The notes beneath the pieces were generated by a model, which worked only from the letters and a program-made list of their open reading frames with translations, was not told where the DNA came from and made no database searches. 64,000 nucleotides of DNA from JANOMH01 sp031422295. Lineage in GTDB: Bacteria; Pseudomonadota; Alphaproteobacteria; Rhodobacterales; Rhodobacteraceae. The stretch covers positions 1-64,000 of the forward strand of contig JANOQM010000099.1 of the NCBI GenBank assembly GCA_031422295.1. The letters run 5' to 3'. Positions 8,795 to 17,302 of this stretch are shown in pieces; position 1 is the stretch's first letter, and each line of letters opens with the position of its first letter. The position numbers and the translations under genes are program-made.

Positions 8795-9913
8795 ATGCCC
8801 CGGACAAACCCCACACATCGGGACCCGCGCCTTGACGTATTGCGCGGGCTGGCGCTGGTCATGATCTTTATCAACCACGTGCCCGGAAACCTCTGGACCA
8901 ACACCACCAGCCGCAACTTCGGGTTTTCTGACGCAGCCGAAGGGTTCGTGCTGATCGCCGGATTATCGGCGGCACTGGCCTATGGCCGGTGGTTCCGGTC
9001 ACCGCTGCAATTTCCAGTCGGTCTGGGCCGGATATGGGGGCGGGTCTGGACGCTCTATCTGGTGCAGATATTTATCACGGTTCTGGCGCTGGGGCTGACC
9101 GTAGGGCTGGCGGGCTGGTTCGGTGATCCGTCAATTCTGAACCATAACAAGGTGGATCTGTTCCTGGCCGACCCCGGCAACGCGCTGCTGCGCCTGCCCC
9201 TGCTGATCCAGCATCTGGATTATTTTGACATTCTGCCGATGTATATCGCCCTGTTGTTTTTCACCCCCTTTGCGCTGATCCTTGCGTGGCGGTGGCCCGT
9301 GGCCCTGTTTGGCGCATCGGTCGGGCTGTGGTGGGTGGCTGTCACCTTCCAGATCAATTTGCCCAACCAGGGCAACCCTTCGGGATGGTTCTTTAACCCG
9401 CTGGCATGGCAAATCCTGTTCGTGATCGGGCTGCTGGCGGGGACCGCCATGCAACAAGGACGCAGGCTGGTACCGCGGCACCCCGCCCTGCTGGCCTTGG
9501 CCGGGGGATATCTCGGGCTGTCACTGGTCTGGCTGAACTGGCAACCGCTGGGGGATAGTATGGGCGGGCTGTTGTGGCAGGCGGAACAGGCCGGGGTGCC
9601 GCGCTATCTGACCACCTTTGACAAGACATTCCTGCCGGCGCCACGCCTGCTGCACATTCTGGCACTGGCCTATGTGCTGTCTGCCATTGGCGGATTAAAA
9701 CAAGTCTGCACCGCGCGGTATGCAGCCCCGTTCGGCCTGTTGGGCAGGCAGGGGCTGCTGGTTTTTGCAGCGGGCAGTGTTATCGCTGTCGGGCTGCAAT
9801 CTGTCCGGCTGCAAACCGGGGGCGATGCGATGACGGATACAATCATGCTGGCGGGTGGGTTGGCTGGATTGTTCGCGCTGGCGGCACTTCAACAATATTG
9901 GCCAAGGGCCTAG
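8795..9913 (+). CDS. opgC: OpgC-domain membrane protein (acyltransferase-like)
   Basis: A 372-residue polytopic membrane protein with about ten hydrophobic segments. It starts with RDPRLDVLRGLALVMIFINHVP, matching the OpgC protein family, which succinylates osmoregulated periplasmic glucans in other alphaproteobacteria and is related to acyltransferase-3 proteins. Conserved features seen are the Asp-Arg pair in LDVLRG, the His in FINHVP and the FSDAAEGFVLIAG segment. It follows the gamma-glutamyltransferase gene by 6 bp and its end overlaps the end of hspQ on the other strand by 4 bp. The substrate is assumed from the family; no opgG or opgH is present here. Confidence 0.85.
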   Translation: MPRTNPTHRDPRLDVLRGLALVMIFINHVPGNLWTNTTSRNFGFSDAAEGFVLIAGLSAALAYGRWFRSPLQFPVGLGRIWGRVWTLYLVQIFITVLALGLTVGLAGWFGDPSILNHNKVDLFLADPGNALLRLPLLIQHLDYFDILPMYIALLFFTPFALILAWRWPVALFGASVGLWWVAVTFQINLPNQGNPSGWFFNPLAWQILFVIGLLAGTAMQQGRRLVPRHPALLALAGGYLGLSLVWLNWQPLGDSMGGLLWQAEQAGVPRYLTTFDKTFLPAPRLLHILALAYVLSAIGGLKQVCTARYAAPFGLLGRQGLLVFAAGSVIAVGLQSVRLQTGGDAMTDTIMLAGGLAGLFALAALQQYWPRA

Positions 9914-10236
9914 TTCAGTTGCACCTGCAACGGGTAATGGCCATCTTCAAACGGGCCGAACAAATCATCCAGATCGGGGTGGTCCACCGGGACGCCAGAA
10001 TAATCGGCAATCAAATTCTGTTCAGACACATAGGCCACGTAATAGCTTTGGTCATTTTCGGCCAGCAGATGGTAAAACGGCTGGTCCTTTTTCGGACGGC
10101 TATCCTCGGGGATGGCTTCGTACCAGGCGTCGGTGTTTGCAAACATCGCATCGACATCAAACACGACACCACGAAACGGGTGTTTGCGATGGCGGACCAC
10201 TTGTCCCAGACTGTATTTGGCGCGACTCTTAAGCAT
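9910..10236 (-). CDS. hspQ: Heat-shock protein HspQ
   Basis: 108 residues matching the HspQ/YccV family (hemimethylated-DNA-binding fold) throughout. Visible motifs are AKYSLGQVVRHRKHPFRGVVFDVD, PFYHLLAEN (both shortened from longer blocks), AYVSEQNL and a C-terminal PLQVQLN. In enterobacteria HspQ modulates Lon specificity and is linked to DnaA turnover. The gene is monocistronic and convergent with opgC, with a 4-bp overlap at the stops. About 270 bp of apparently non-coding DNA lies upstream. Confidence 0.93.
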   Translation of the reverse strand: MLKSRAKYSLGQVVRHRKHPFRGVVFDVDAMFANTDAWYEAIPEDSRPKKDQPFYHLLAENDQSYYVAYVSEQNLIADYSGVPVDHPDLDDLFGPFEDGHYPLQVQLN

Positions 10237-10504
10237 GGAAAGTCCTTATCCCACATCACATTAGCGGCCTAACCAGTGCAGAGTCTACGGATTACCGACT
10301 CGCAATCGGGAAACAGTCTGTGGGCGCATTCCCTACAGTGTGGCATTTTTAAGGCGCATTTTATCGCGGACAGCAGGCCCGGTGCTGATCACTTTCTTGC
10401 CAATGCTGGGGTTCGGCGGGTTTGAGGATGCGCTTGCCGGTTTCCAGACCGTCGCGGATCGGCTATGGTTGTGCCAAAATAAAGACAAGATGATCGAGAG
10501 GCAG
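10237..10504. other. Intergenic region between hspQ and the lytic transglycosylase gene
   Basis: 268 bp that should hold the two divergent promoters. A plus-strand frame open from a GTG at 10340 runs into the next gene without a stop, but it has no family resemblance and would bury the lipoprotein signal. I therefore treat it as untranslated. No repeats or RNA elements were recognised. Confidence 0.4.
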
Positions 10505-11089
10505 ATGAGCAGAACCCTTCGTGCATTGGTGCTGATTGCACTTGTGGCCGGTTGTGGCAGCGGCAATTACGCGGCCCCGCGCGAGATTGACAATGCCTGC
10601 AGCATTGTGGCGCAGCATCCGGATTACCTGCGTGCGTTCCGGGCGACCCAGCGCAAATGGGGCGTTCCGGTGGCAGTGCAGATGGCGATCATTTATCAGG
10701 AAAGCAAATTCATCGGCAACGCCCGCACCCCGCATCAGTTCGTGCTGGGGGTGATCCCGGTGGGGCGGCAATCCAGCGCTTATGGCTATTCACAGGCGCT
10801 GGACGGCACATGGGAGGAATATCAGGCCGATCAGGGCCAACGCCGCGCCCGGCGCGATGACATCAGCGATGCGACTGATTTCATGGGCTGGTACATGACG
10901 GACACGGTGGCTGAAACCGGCGTGCCGCTGAACGACGCCCGCAACCAGTATCTGGCCTATCACGAGGGGCGCAGCGGCTATCTGCGCGGGTCCTACAACG
11001 ACAAGGCCTGGCTGGTGCGTATCGCGGGCGAAATTGCTGACCGGGCGGTGATGTATGATGCGCAGCTGCGGTCCTGCGGGCGGATATAG
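10505..11089 (+). CDS. Lipoprotein transglycosylase of the SLT family
   Basis: 194 residues if started at 10505, which places a lipoprotein signal directly at the N-terminus (LVLIALVAGC, lipobox LVAGC) and has GAGAGG just upstream. The mature part carries the soluble-lytic-transglycosylase pattern: the catalytic Glu in IYQESKF, then SSAYGYSQAL, GTWEEYQ and a late YLAYHEGRSGY motif. Such enzymes cleave peptidoglycan glycan strands and would act from the outer membrane. It precedes a two-component system by about 65 bp, with no obvious functional link. Confidence 0.87.
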   Translation: MSRTLRALVLIALVAGCGSGNYAAPREIDNACSIVAQHPDYLRAFRATQRKWGVPVAVQMAIIYQESKFIGNARTPHQFVLGVIPVGRQSSAYGYSQALDGTWEEYQADQGQRRARRDDISDATDFMGWYMTDTVAETGVPLNDARNQYLAYHEGRSGYLRGSYNDKAWLVRIAGEIADRAVMYDAQLRSCGRI

Positions 11090-11155
11090 CACAAAAAGCA
11101 CTATTTCAGACCAAAGCCCGTTGGCCCGGCGCGTCGCTTGGTCTCTTATGGCGAC

Positions 11156-12568
11156 ATGAGCGGTTCAGGGATTTTCGGGGCAGGTCTTTCGGCGCTGTGG
11201 CAACGTCTGTCACTGGCCACGCAATTCGCCATCGCCGGTAGTCTGGTGCTGACCCTTGCCACTGTTGGCATCGGCGCTTGGGTGACAGGTCGGATCGAGC
11301 ACAGCGTGGTGCGCAATTCGGCCAATGCGTCGGCGCTTTACATGGACAGCTTTATTTCACCTCTCAGCCAAAATCTGGCCACCGAGACCGAGCTTTCGCC
11401 GGGGGCGCAACGGGCCCTTGATGAAATTTTCACCAATACGCCCTTGGGCGAGCGCATCATTTCGTTCAAAATCTGGGACTTGAATGGCAAAGTGCTGGAT
11501 GCGCGCGACCCCGAACTGGTCGGATTGACCTTTCCGATCGGCCCGAACCTGCGCGCGGCCATGGACGGCGGCATCGGGGTCACCTTTGGCAAAGTCGATG
11601 ATCCCGAAAGTGCTGCCGAAGCCGCACTCGGTTTGCCTTTGCTGGAAATTTACAGCCCAATCCGGCAGGATTGGTCGGGCAAAGTCATTGCGGTGGCCGA
11701 GTTCTACGAAGTGAATGCACAGCTTCAATCCGACCTGATTGCCGCCCGGCAAGCCGCCTGGCTAAATGTCAGCGGCATCGTGATCGGGCTGGGATCAGCT
11801 TTGTATTTCATCGTCTTGGGCGGCAGTCGTCTGATTGACACCCAGCGCCGGTCCTTGGATGCGCGGGTGGTCGAATTGGGCATCCTGTCCGCCCATAACA
11901 CCGAACTGCGGCTGCGTGTCCAGGGGGCCGCTGCGCGCGCTGCAGCGCAGACCGAACAATCCATGCGCCGGATCGGGGCCGATCTACATGACGGACCCGC
12001 CCAGTATCTGGCCTATGCCGCCCTGCGCCTTGACGCACTACGCGACAAGGTCCCGGACCCCGCAGCGCTGGCCGAGGTCGAGGCCGTTTCCGGCGCCGTC
12101 ACCCATGCCATGACCGAACTGCGCGCCCTGTCGCGCGGCTTGTCCCTGCCCGATATCGCCGGGCGTAGCCTGAAGGAAATCGTCCAGCGCGCCGCCGACG
12201 CCCATGTCACCCGTGCCGGATCGCCCGTCGCCGTGATGCTGGATTGCGACCCCGAACCCGAGGTTCCGCTGGCCGCCCGGATCTGCCTGTTCCGCTTTGT
12301 CCAGGAAGGGCTGAACAATGCCAGCCATCATGGCGGCGGGGCCGGAATGGGCGTGTCCCTGATCCACAGGCATGGCACACTGACGCTGACAGTGCGCGAC
12401 CACGGCCCCGGCTATGCGTTGCAACCCACTTTGCAGGATGGGCGCGGTATGGGTCTCAGCGGTTTACGCGACCGGGTCGAAAGTTTGGGTGGCAGCTTTG
12501 TGGCCCGCACGCATCCCGGCGGTGGGGCAGAACTGACCATGACCCTTGATACAGGAGCCACCGATTGA
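11156..12568 (+). CDS. NarL-type sensor histidine kinase
   Basis: About 470 residues from the ATG at 11156; a TTG at 11138 would add six residues. Two hydrophobic segments (about residues 23-45 and 200-222) enclose a periplasmic sensor region. A coiled-coil-like stretch follows, then a HisKA_3-type dimerisation block with the phospho-acceptor His in LHDGPAQYLAYAALRL. The HATPase domain at the C-terminus shows FVQEGLNNASHHG, DHGPGY and GMGLSGLRDRVESLGG. It overlaps the response regulator start by 4 bp, so the pair is translationally coupled. The signal sensed is not identifiable. Confidence 0.92.
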   Translation: MSGSGIFGAGLSALWQRLSLATQFAIAGSLVLTLATVGIGAWVTGRIEHSVVRNSANASALYMDSFISPLSQNLATETELSPGAQRALDEIFTNTPLGERIISFKIWDLNGKVLDARDPELVGLTFPIGPNLRAAMDGGIGVTFGKVDDPESAAEAALGLPLLEIYSPIRQDWSGKVIAVAEFYEVNAQLQSDLIAARQAAWLNVSGIVIGLGSALYFIVLGGSRLIDTQRRSLDARVVELGILSAHNTELRLRVQGAAARAAAQTEQSMRRIGADLHDGPAQYLAYAALRLDALRDKVPDPAALAEVEAVSGAVTHAMTELRALSRGLSLPDIAGRSLKEIVQRAADAHVTRAGSPVAVMLDCDPEPEVPLAARICLFRFVQEGLNNASHHGGGAGMGVSLIHRHGTLTLTVRDHGPGYALQPTLQDGRGMGLSGLRDRVESLGGSFVARTHPGGGAELTMTLDTGATD

Positions 12569-13203
12569 TCCGTGTTGTCATTGCCGATGACCATCCGCTA
12601 TACCGCGAAGGCGTCGCCCGCAGCCTGTCAGAAACCGGCCAGTTTGACATTGTGGGCGAGGCGGCGAATGGCCGCGACGCCATGGCGCTGGTGCGGGATA
12701 CCGGACCGGATGTCGTTCTGCTGGATATTTCAATGCCCGATGGTGGTCTTGAAACCCTGCGCGCCATCATGCAACTGCCCAACCCGCCGCGCGTAGCCAT
12801 GCTGACCGTCAGCGAAGAAGATGACGACATCATGCAGGCGCTCAAGGCCGGGGCGCTGGGCTATATCCTCAAAGGGGTCGGGGCGCGTGATCTGGTGCAG
12901 ATTGTCAGTGATCTGGCCGCAGGGCGCAGCTATGTGGCCCCCAGCCTTGCCATCAAAGTCATGGCTGCAATGACTGCCCCGCGCGTCGCGGCTTTGGCGA
13001 AATCCGATCTGGACAGCCTCACGAAACGCGAAGAAGACATCTTGCGCCTTGTTTCCATTGGCAAAAGCAACAAGGAAGTGGCCCGGGCGCTGGACCTGCA
13101 GGAAAAGACGATCAAACATTACATGACCGCGATCCTGCAAAAACTGCAGGTCCGCAACCGGACTGAGGCAGCAATTTTGGCGCGTGGCAAATGGACTGAC
13201 TAG
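12565..13203 (+). CDS. LuxR/NarL-type response regulator
   Basis: 212 residues with a receiver domain (IADDHPLYREG, phospho-acceptor Asp in VVLLDISMPD, Lys in GYILKGVGARD) and a C-terminal LuxR helix-turn-helix (LTKREEDILRLVSIGKSNKEVARAL, in shortened form, then KTIKHYMTAILQKL). The start is a TTG at 12565 that overlaps the kinase stop as TTGA. It is the obvious partner of the upstream histidine kinase. Targets are unknown. The downstream gene is convergent. Confidence 0.93.
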   Translation: MIRVVIADDHPLYREGVARSLSETGQFDIVGEAANGRDAMALVRDTGPDVVLLDISMPDGGLETLRAIMQLPNPPRVAMLTVSEEDDDIMQALKAGALGYILKGVGARDLVQIVSDLAAGRSYVAPSLAIKVMAAMTAPRVAALAKSDLDSLTKREEDILRLVSIGKSNKEVARALDLQEKTIKHYMTAILQKLQVRNRTEAAILARGKWTD

Positions 13204-13229
13204 GGGAAACTGATTGACGACACGATGCC

Positions 13230-13676
13230 TCAGCTGGACAAAGCGAACATCCGGTTGAAATCCTCCGTGGTCGCCTGCCGGTCAATCACCTGCCGGTTCA
13301 GGTTGTCGATCAGCTGATAGCGGCCATTCAGGATCAGTTCGGTCCAGCCGTCCGAATACCGCACTGTGATATTGCGCGGGGCCGGGTCATCACCACCGCC
13401 GTCATCACCGCCGCTATTGTCACCCAAGGGACCGTCATCACCGCCATTACCGCGACCACTATTGTCCTCATCCTCCTCCTCCTCCTCATCCTCATCTTCG
13501 TCGTCATCTTCGTCATCGTCATTTTCACCATCACCCGCTTGGGCAAAATCCGGCCCAAACCAAACCTCCCCGGTTTTCAGGTCTGTGCTGAACCCGACAG
13601 GCAACAGCCCCAGGATCACACCGGAGGCGATCAGGACTAGCATGCGGCGGGTCAGGGCGGTGATACGGAGTTTCAT
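13230..13676 (-). CDS. Secreted or membrane-anchored protein with long acidic tract, function unknown
   Basis: About 148 residues from MKLRITALTRR. A basic N-terminus and one hydrophobic segment (LVLIASGVILGLLPVG) look like a signal peptide or anchor. A nearly uninterrupted Asp/Glu run (roughly residues 50-72) follows, then a Gly/Asp/Asn-rich linker and a compact C-terminal region ending in an NLNRQVIDRQ segment and TEDFNRMFALSS. The acidic and Gly-Asp-rich part could bind cations such as calcium. It resembles no enzyme I know. The codons of the acidic run are GAT/GAA/GAC/GAG mixtures, not a pure repeat, so the run looks selected at protein level. The second of two adjacent ATGs was chosen. 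Confidence 0.65.
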   Translation of the reverse strand: MKLRITALTRRMLVLIASGVILGLLPVGFSTDLKTGEVWFGPDFAQAGDGENDDDEDDDEDEDEEEEEDEDNSGRGNGGDDGPLGDNSGGDDGGGDDPAPRNITVRYSDGWTELILNGRYQLIDNLNRQVIDRQATTEDFNRMFALSS

Positions 13677-13842
13677 CATTCCAATGTTCTCATCGTGACC
13701 CTGGCCCAGCCTGACGCAGACAAGTTGGACCAGACGGGCAGACTCATAATGGTTTGCTGCGCCGATAAAACCACATTTCTTACGGCACCACATCAGACCA
13801 AAGTCCGCCCGTTTAGGACAGCATCCGGTCAGATTGAACCGG

Positions 13843-14442
13843 CTAATTATTCCAGTTCGCCATTTCATGCTGGATATTGAACAAGATGTCACCAATCGAC
13901 CCACCTGTGGTCAGGTCATTCAGGATAACGGTGGTCTGACCGCCGGTATCATCGGTCACGATCCATTGGCGCAGCTCAACCGGGTTGGCGGTGAAAACCA
14001 TCTGGATACTGCCATATTCCGGGCGATCAGGGTCTTGGGCGATGATTGTGGTGGTCGTCCCGTCCGAGGTGCGGCCAGTGACCATATCGCGTTGCCCCAG
14101 ATCAACCTGTCGTTCCAGCATGATCGACAGCGGGGTCTGGTTCAGCGGATAGCGGTCCGGCCCGGTGTTCGACCGGGGATCAAAAATCGCCACCTGACCC
14201 CCGCCCGCAATGACCATAGATGCATCAGGGGGGGCATATTCAAACCGCATCCGGCCCGGACGCTTGATAAACAGGGTCCCGGTGGAAATCGTGCCATCCG
14301 CATTGATCTGGGTAAACCCGCCTTGGGCGGTCTGCAGGGCGTTGAAATAGGCCGACACCTCGTCAAGCGACAATTCCTGCGCATGGGCTGGCAGGGCGGC
14401 GCACAAGGCGAGCGCAATAAACAAACGGCGGGTTAGGGTCAT
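13843..14442 (-). CDS. lolA: Outer-membrane lipoprotein carrier protein LolA
   Basis: 199 residues with a signal peptide ending in ALPAHAQ, then the LolA fold: YFNALQTAQGGFTQ, GTLFIKRPGRMRFEY, the ILNDLTTGG segment and a C-terminal FNIQHEMANWNN. LolA carries lipoproteins across the periplasm to the outer-membrane receptor. The start at 14442 is chosen because it leaves a normal signal peptide. In many proteobacteria lolA directly follows ftsK. Here the two are on the same strand but about 3.8 kb apart, with unrelated genes between them. Confidence 0.9.
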   Translation of the reverse strand: MTLTRRLFIALALCAALPAHAQELSLDEVSAYFNALQTAQGGFTQINADGTISTGTLFIKRPGRMRFEYAPPDASMVIAGGGQVAIFDPRSNTGPDRYPLNQTPLSIMLERQVDLGQRDMVTGRTSDGTTTTIIAQDPDRPEYGSIQMVFTANPVELRQWIVTDDTGGQTTVILNDLTTGGSIGDILFNIQHEMANWNN

Positions 14443-14552
14443 GTGACTGGTCCTGATCGTAACAGCGGCGTTGTGCCTGATGCAGACATAGGCATCAATA
14501 GTCTGAAACCCCAGTGTTAAGCGATAACCTGCCCGTTTGGTCCGTCGTATGC

Positions 14553-16106
14553 TCAGTCCGGTATTCCCATCACCCGCAATGCGGTTTGGAAGGTCCGGCG
14601 CATATCTGCGCTTGCAAACGGCATACCTTTCAGGAAATCGCCGATTGACGCGTCCGGGCGGCGTTCGCGCAGCACAGTGGCCCAATGCCGGGCCTCCTCA
14701 GGCTGGCCGTTCAGCTGGCAAATCGCCGTCGCACCCATCAGGCCCAGATAATGCGTGCTGGCGGTCCGGGCGGATTGAACAGCAAGGTTTGCCGCCGCCG
14801 CGTAATCCCCATCCGCCGCAAAGGACACCGCCCGGATCATCCGCATCGGCGACAGCATCGGATCCAGCGGGCTTAGCCCCATGGAGACAGCAATGCCTGT
14901 CCGCGTCTCGGCGGTTTGCCCGCACAACACATGCAGGAATGCGCGGGCATAATGCCCCTTGGCGAAATTGGGCGACAGCTCCACGGCGCGGTCCAGCCAG
15001 ATCAACCCATCCTCGGGCCGCTCGATCAGCATCTGATACCGCCCCATCGCCATGTTTGCGGCGGGGTCCAACGGATCAAGTTCATAGCTGCGCTCGGCCT
15101 CAAACCGGGCGGCGTGTATGGCGGCGGCGCGGTCCGGCGTATAGGCCATGGCGGCATTCTGCTGGCTGGTAAAGGACCGGGCGGCAAAGGCACTGGCAAA
15201 ACCGGGGTCAAGGTCCGTGGCGCGTTTGAACAGGCTTGCGGCGATGGCATTGTCATGCGCGTTAAAGCGGTACACATGCGCCAGCCCCAGATGATAGGCC
15301 CCCCAGGCATCCAGATGTTCGACGGGTTTCGCCCGCGCCAACGCCGCCTCGGCCAGCGGGATTTGCAGGTCCAGGGCATTGATCACCGCAGACACAATCT
15401 CGGCCCGGACGGCGTGAATATCATCCAGGGGCCGCTCGAAATGTTCTGACCAGATCAGGCTGGCGTTGCGGGTTTCGGCCAGATCGACGCTGATGTGCAG
15501 GCGGTTGCCGAATTGTTCGACCCGCCCAGACAGACAAAACCCCGCCCCCAGCACAGATTTCAACCCGCCAAAATCTACCTCTGGCCCCCGAAACCGAAAG
15601 CTGGATTCGCGCGCGATCACCCGCAACCAGCGCAACCGGGCAAGGGACGAGATGACCTCGGCAGGGATACCATCGCCCAGGGTCGCAAAAGCATTGGCCA
15701 AGCCTGTTTGCGAAAACGGTAAAACCGCAATCGTTGGTCTTTCATCGCGCAGCGGCCCCGGTTCAAGCACCGGCGTCGCCGTCACCGCCCCGCTTGACCT
15801 GATCCTGACCGGGGCCACAAACCGGTGCCCCAGCCCGCGCACCGTGCGGATATAGCTCTGCGCCGCGCCATCATCGCCCAGCGCCTTGCGCACCAGTTTC
15901 AGCACGGTCGACACTGCCGCATCCGAAATAAACCGCCCGCCCCAGACCGTGGCGATCATTTCCTCGCGGCTCAACACCCGCTCATGGTTTTCGACCAACA
16001 AGCGCAACAGCGCCAACGCCTTTGGCTCCAGCGCAATCAGACCCTTCGGCCCCCGCAATTCGGCCCGGTCAATGTTCAGCTCAAATGGCGGAAATTCCAA
16101 AATCAT
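14553..16106 (-). CDS. CadC/ToxR-like winged-helix regulator with TolB-like and TPR domains
   Basis: 517 residues. An OmpR/PhoB-type winged helix occupies residues 1-97 (RVLSREEMIATVWG, SVLKLVRKALGDD, RTVRGLGHRFVAPV). A TolB-like/adenylate-cyclase-associated segment follows at about 125-240 (TIAVLPFSQTG, WLRVIARESSFRFRG, LSGRVEQFGNRLHI). The C-terminal half is tetratricopeptide-like (NMAMGRYQMLIERPEDGLIW, HYARAFLHVLCG). No transmembrane helix is evident, unlike true CadC. This is a one-component regulator of unknown signal. It lies within the segment that separates lolA from ftsK. Confidence 0.82.
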   Translation of the reverse strand: MILEFPPFELNIDRAELRGPKGLIALEPKALALLRLLVENHERVLSREEMIATVWGGRFISDAAVSTVLKLVRKALGDDGAAQSYIRTVRGLGHRFVAPVRIRSSGAVTATPVLEPGPLRDERPTIAVLPFSQTGLANAFATLGDGIPAEVISSLARLRWLRVIARESSFRFRGPEVDFGGLKSVLGAGFCLSGRVEQFGNRLHISVDLAETRNASLIWSEHFERPLDDIHAVRAEIVSAVINALDLQIPLAEAALARAKPVEHLDAWGAYHLGLAHVYRFNAHDNAIAASLFKRATDLDPGFASAFAARSFTSQQNAAMAYTPDRAAAIHAARFEAERSYELDPLDPAANMAMGRYQMLIERPEDGLIWLDRAVELSPNFAKGHYARAFLHVLCGQTAETRTGIAVSMGLSPLDPMLSPMRMIRAVSFAADGDYAAAANLAVQSARTASTHYLGLMGATAICQLNGQPEEARHWATVLRERRPDASIGDFLKGMPFASADMRRTFQTALRVMGIPD

Positions 16107-16223
16107 GCGGGCAGGTTAGCGAGAGCGCAGCAAATCCACAACAAAAACGCATGCAGTCCTCAAGCAGCACTGTTGGGGCCGCGCTATCGTATTGTCACAC
16201 GCTTCCACCCAAAGGAGACCGCC

Positions 16224-16475
16224 ATGACATCGCTTCAAAAGCCGCTCGTGCAACATCTGCTGGCCCAACTGGACGCCTTCAACTGGCTGATGGACGTAAA
16301 CCCCGGCAAACCGCGCCCGCCCAGCGCCGTGGAAATCGCCCATGCCCGACGCGCGGAACTCGCTCATATCGACGCGGCTACTAGCCGCGACATCGGCCTG
16401 TCGGCCGAGGACGCGACCGGGATCAGCACCCACCAGCCGGACCTGCCGTTCTTCATGCAGGCGGGGTTCAAGTAG
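16224..16475 (+). CDS. Small DUF1127-like protein
   Basis: 83 residues starting at MTSLQKPLVQHLL with a strong AAAGGAGA ribosome-binding site 5 bp upstream. The C-terminal half, RRAELAHIDAATSRDIGLSAED, resembles the RxELxxLDDxxLxDIGLxRxD motif of DUF1127/YjiS-like proteins (motif shown in general form), here preceded by a longer N-terminal part than the short versions have. Some DUF1127 proteins influence RNA and phosphate or nitrogen responses. No partner is visible. Confidence 0.6.
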   Translation: MTSLQKPLVQHLLAQLDAFNWLMDVNPGKPRPPSAVEIAHARRAELAHIDAATSRDIGLSAEDATGISTHQPDLPFFMQAGFK

Positions 16476-16563
16476 GGTGTGCATTCATGCGCACCCCGTT
16501 ATCCGATGATATTGCACAACCGGGGCACTCGTGCTAGATGACCAAGTCATACCGGAGGTGGAA

Positions 16564-16833
16564 ATGACCGTCAAAACCACCCTCAGCTTTACCGACCGGC
16601 ATCATGCGTTTTTGCAGCGGCAGGTCGAAAGCGGGATTTTTGCGACGAAGAGTGCCGCAGTTGCTGCCGCCTTGGAACGCCAACTTGAAGCTGAGCGAGC
16701 GTTCGATGCACATGTCGCCGGTTTGGCTGATGTGGTCCGCGAACGAATGAAAACACCAATCGAGGACTATATCTCAGCCGACGACGTGTTTGCAGAACTA
16801 TATGCTCGTCTCGACAAGCATCCCAACCCTTGA
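16564..16833 (+). CDS. parD: Type II antitoxin, ParD/CC2985 family
   Basis: 89 residues. The N-terminal ribbon-helix-helix pattern (MTVKTTLSFTDRHHAFLQRQ, then SGIFATKSAAVAAALERQLE) is typical of ParD antitoxins, which bind the toxin through the C-terminal half and repress their own promoter. The start at 16564 follows a clear GGAGGTGGAA site. The stop overlaps the TTG start of the toxin gene. It stands in the segment between lolA and ftsK. Confidence 0.87.
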   Translation: MTVKTTLSFTDRHHAFLQRQVESGIFATKSAAVAAALERQLEAERAFDAHVAGLADVVRERMKTPIEDYISADDVFAELYARLDKHPNP

Positions 16834-17144
16834 AGTATCGTCTCGAGTTTCATCCTGGTGCCCGCAGCGAGATTTTTCAGATTGGCGATTGGAAAGCAGA
16901 TTTTTCGGGTCGCCGCGTCGCCAACAAAATAACCCGCGATATCCAATCGGCCATCAACTCGCTGCGGACATGGCCCGAACGCGGGAACTTGCGGCCGCAC
17001 ATCGGCCCGAAAATACGTGCGATTCCCGTCGGTGAAAAAGCCGTTATCACGTTCGAGGTCGATCAAGAGCATCGAATCGTCCTGATTTATACGGTGACCT
17101 ATGGCGGACAAGATTGGGAAAGCCAGACCAGAGATCGGCTTTAA
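16830..17144 (+). CDS. parE: Type II toxin, RelE/ParE family
   Basis: 104 residues. It shows the ParE pattern: FHPGARSEIFQIGDW near the N-terminus, ANKITRDIQSAINSLRTWPERG, and a C-terminal beta-strand core (RIVLIYTVTYGGQDW). ParE toxins poison DNA gyrase. It starts with TTG at 16830, overlapping the antitoxin stop as TTGA, so translation is coupled and probably lower than that of the antitoxin. It appears intact. Confidence 0.85.
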   Translation: MKYRLEFHPGARSEIFQIGDWKADFSGRRVANKITRDIQSAINSLRTWPERGNLRPHIGPKIRAIPVGEKAVITFEVDQEHRIVLIYTVTYGGQDWESQTRDRL

Positions 17145-17153
17145 CCCCCCCCT

Positions 17154-17240
17154 TCAATGCACCTCCGGCACCGGTATCTTGCGCTGGCAAACATGGTTGG
17201 CAAACGTATCGGTACGGGTTTCCACTACATGCTCACGCAT
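17154..17240 (-). pseudogene. Relic of an FtsK C-terminal tail
   Basis: On the minus strand a short frame ends FANHVCQRKIPVPEVH then TGA, followed by a G run. The intact ftsK gene ends PANHVGKREILVPEMH then TGA, also followed by a G run. Over 55 aligned bases about 39 agree, and most protein differences are single residues. Sequence further upstream of the relic no longer matches FtsK. It lies 63 bp downstream of the desaturase gene, and the desaturase lies just downstream of ftsK, so two FtsK tails in the same direction flank the desaturase. Confidence 0.6.
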
Positions 17241-17302
17241 TGGTTAGGTGTTACAGAATCACATGCCTCGATTCTCAATGCGGTTGCCTGCACATCGTCT
17301 TT

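Noticed and set aside
10340..10504. N-terminal extension of the lytic transglycosylase gene
   Set aside because: It would hide a good lipoprotein signal peptide and has no conserved phrase.
13366..13698. Plus-strand frame with a long serine run
   Set aside because: It is the antisense of the Asp/Glu run of the secreted acidic protein, whose signal-like N-terminus supports the minus strand.
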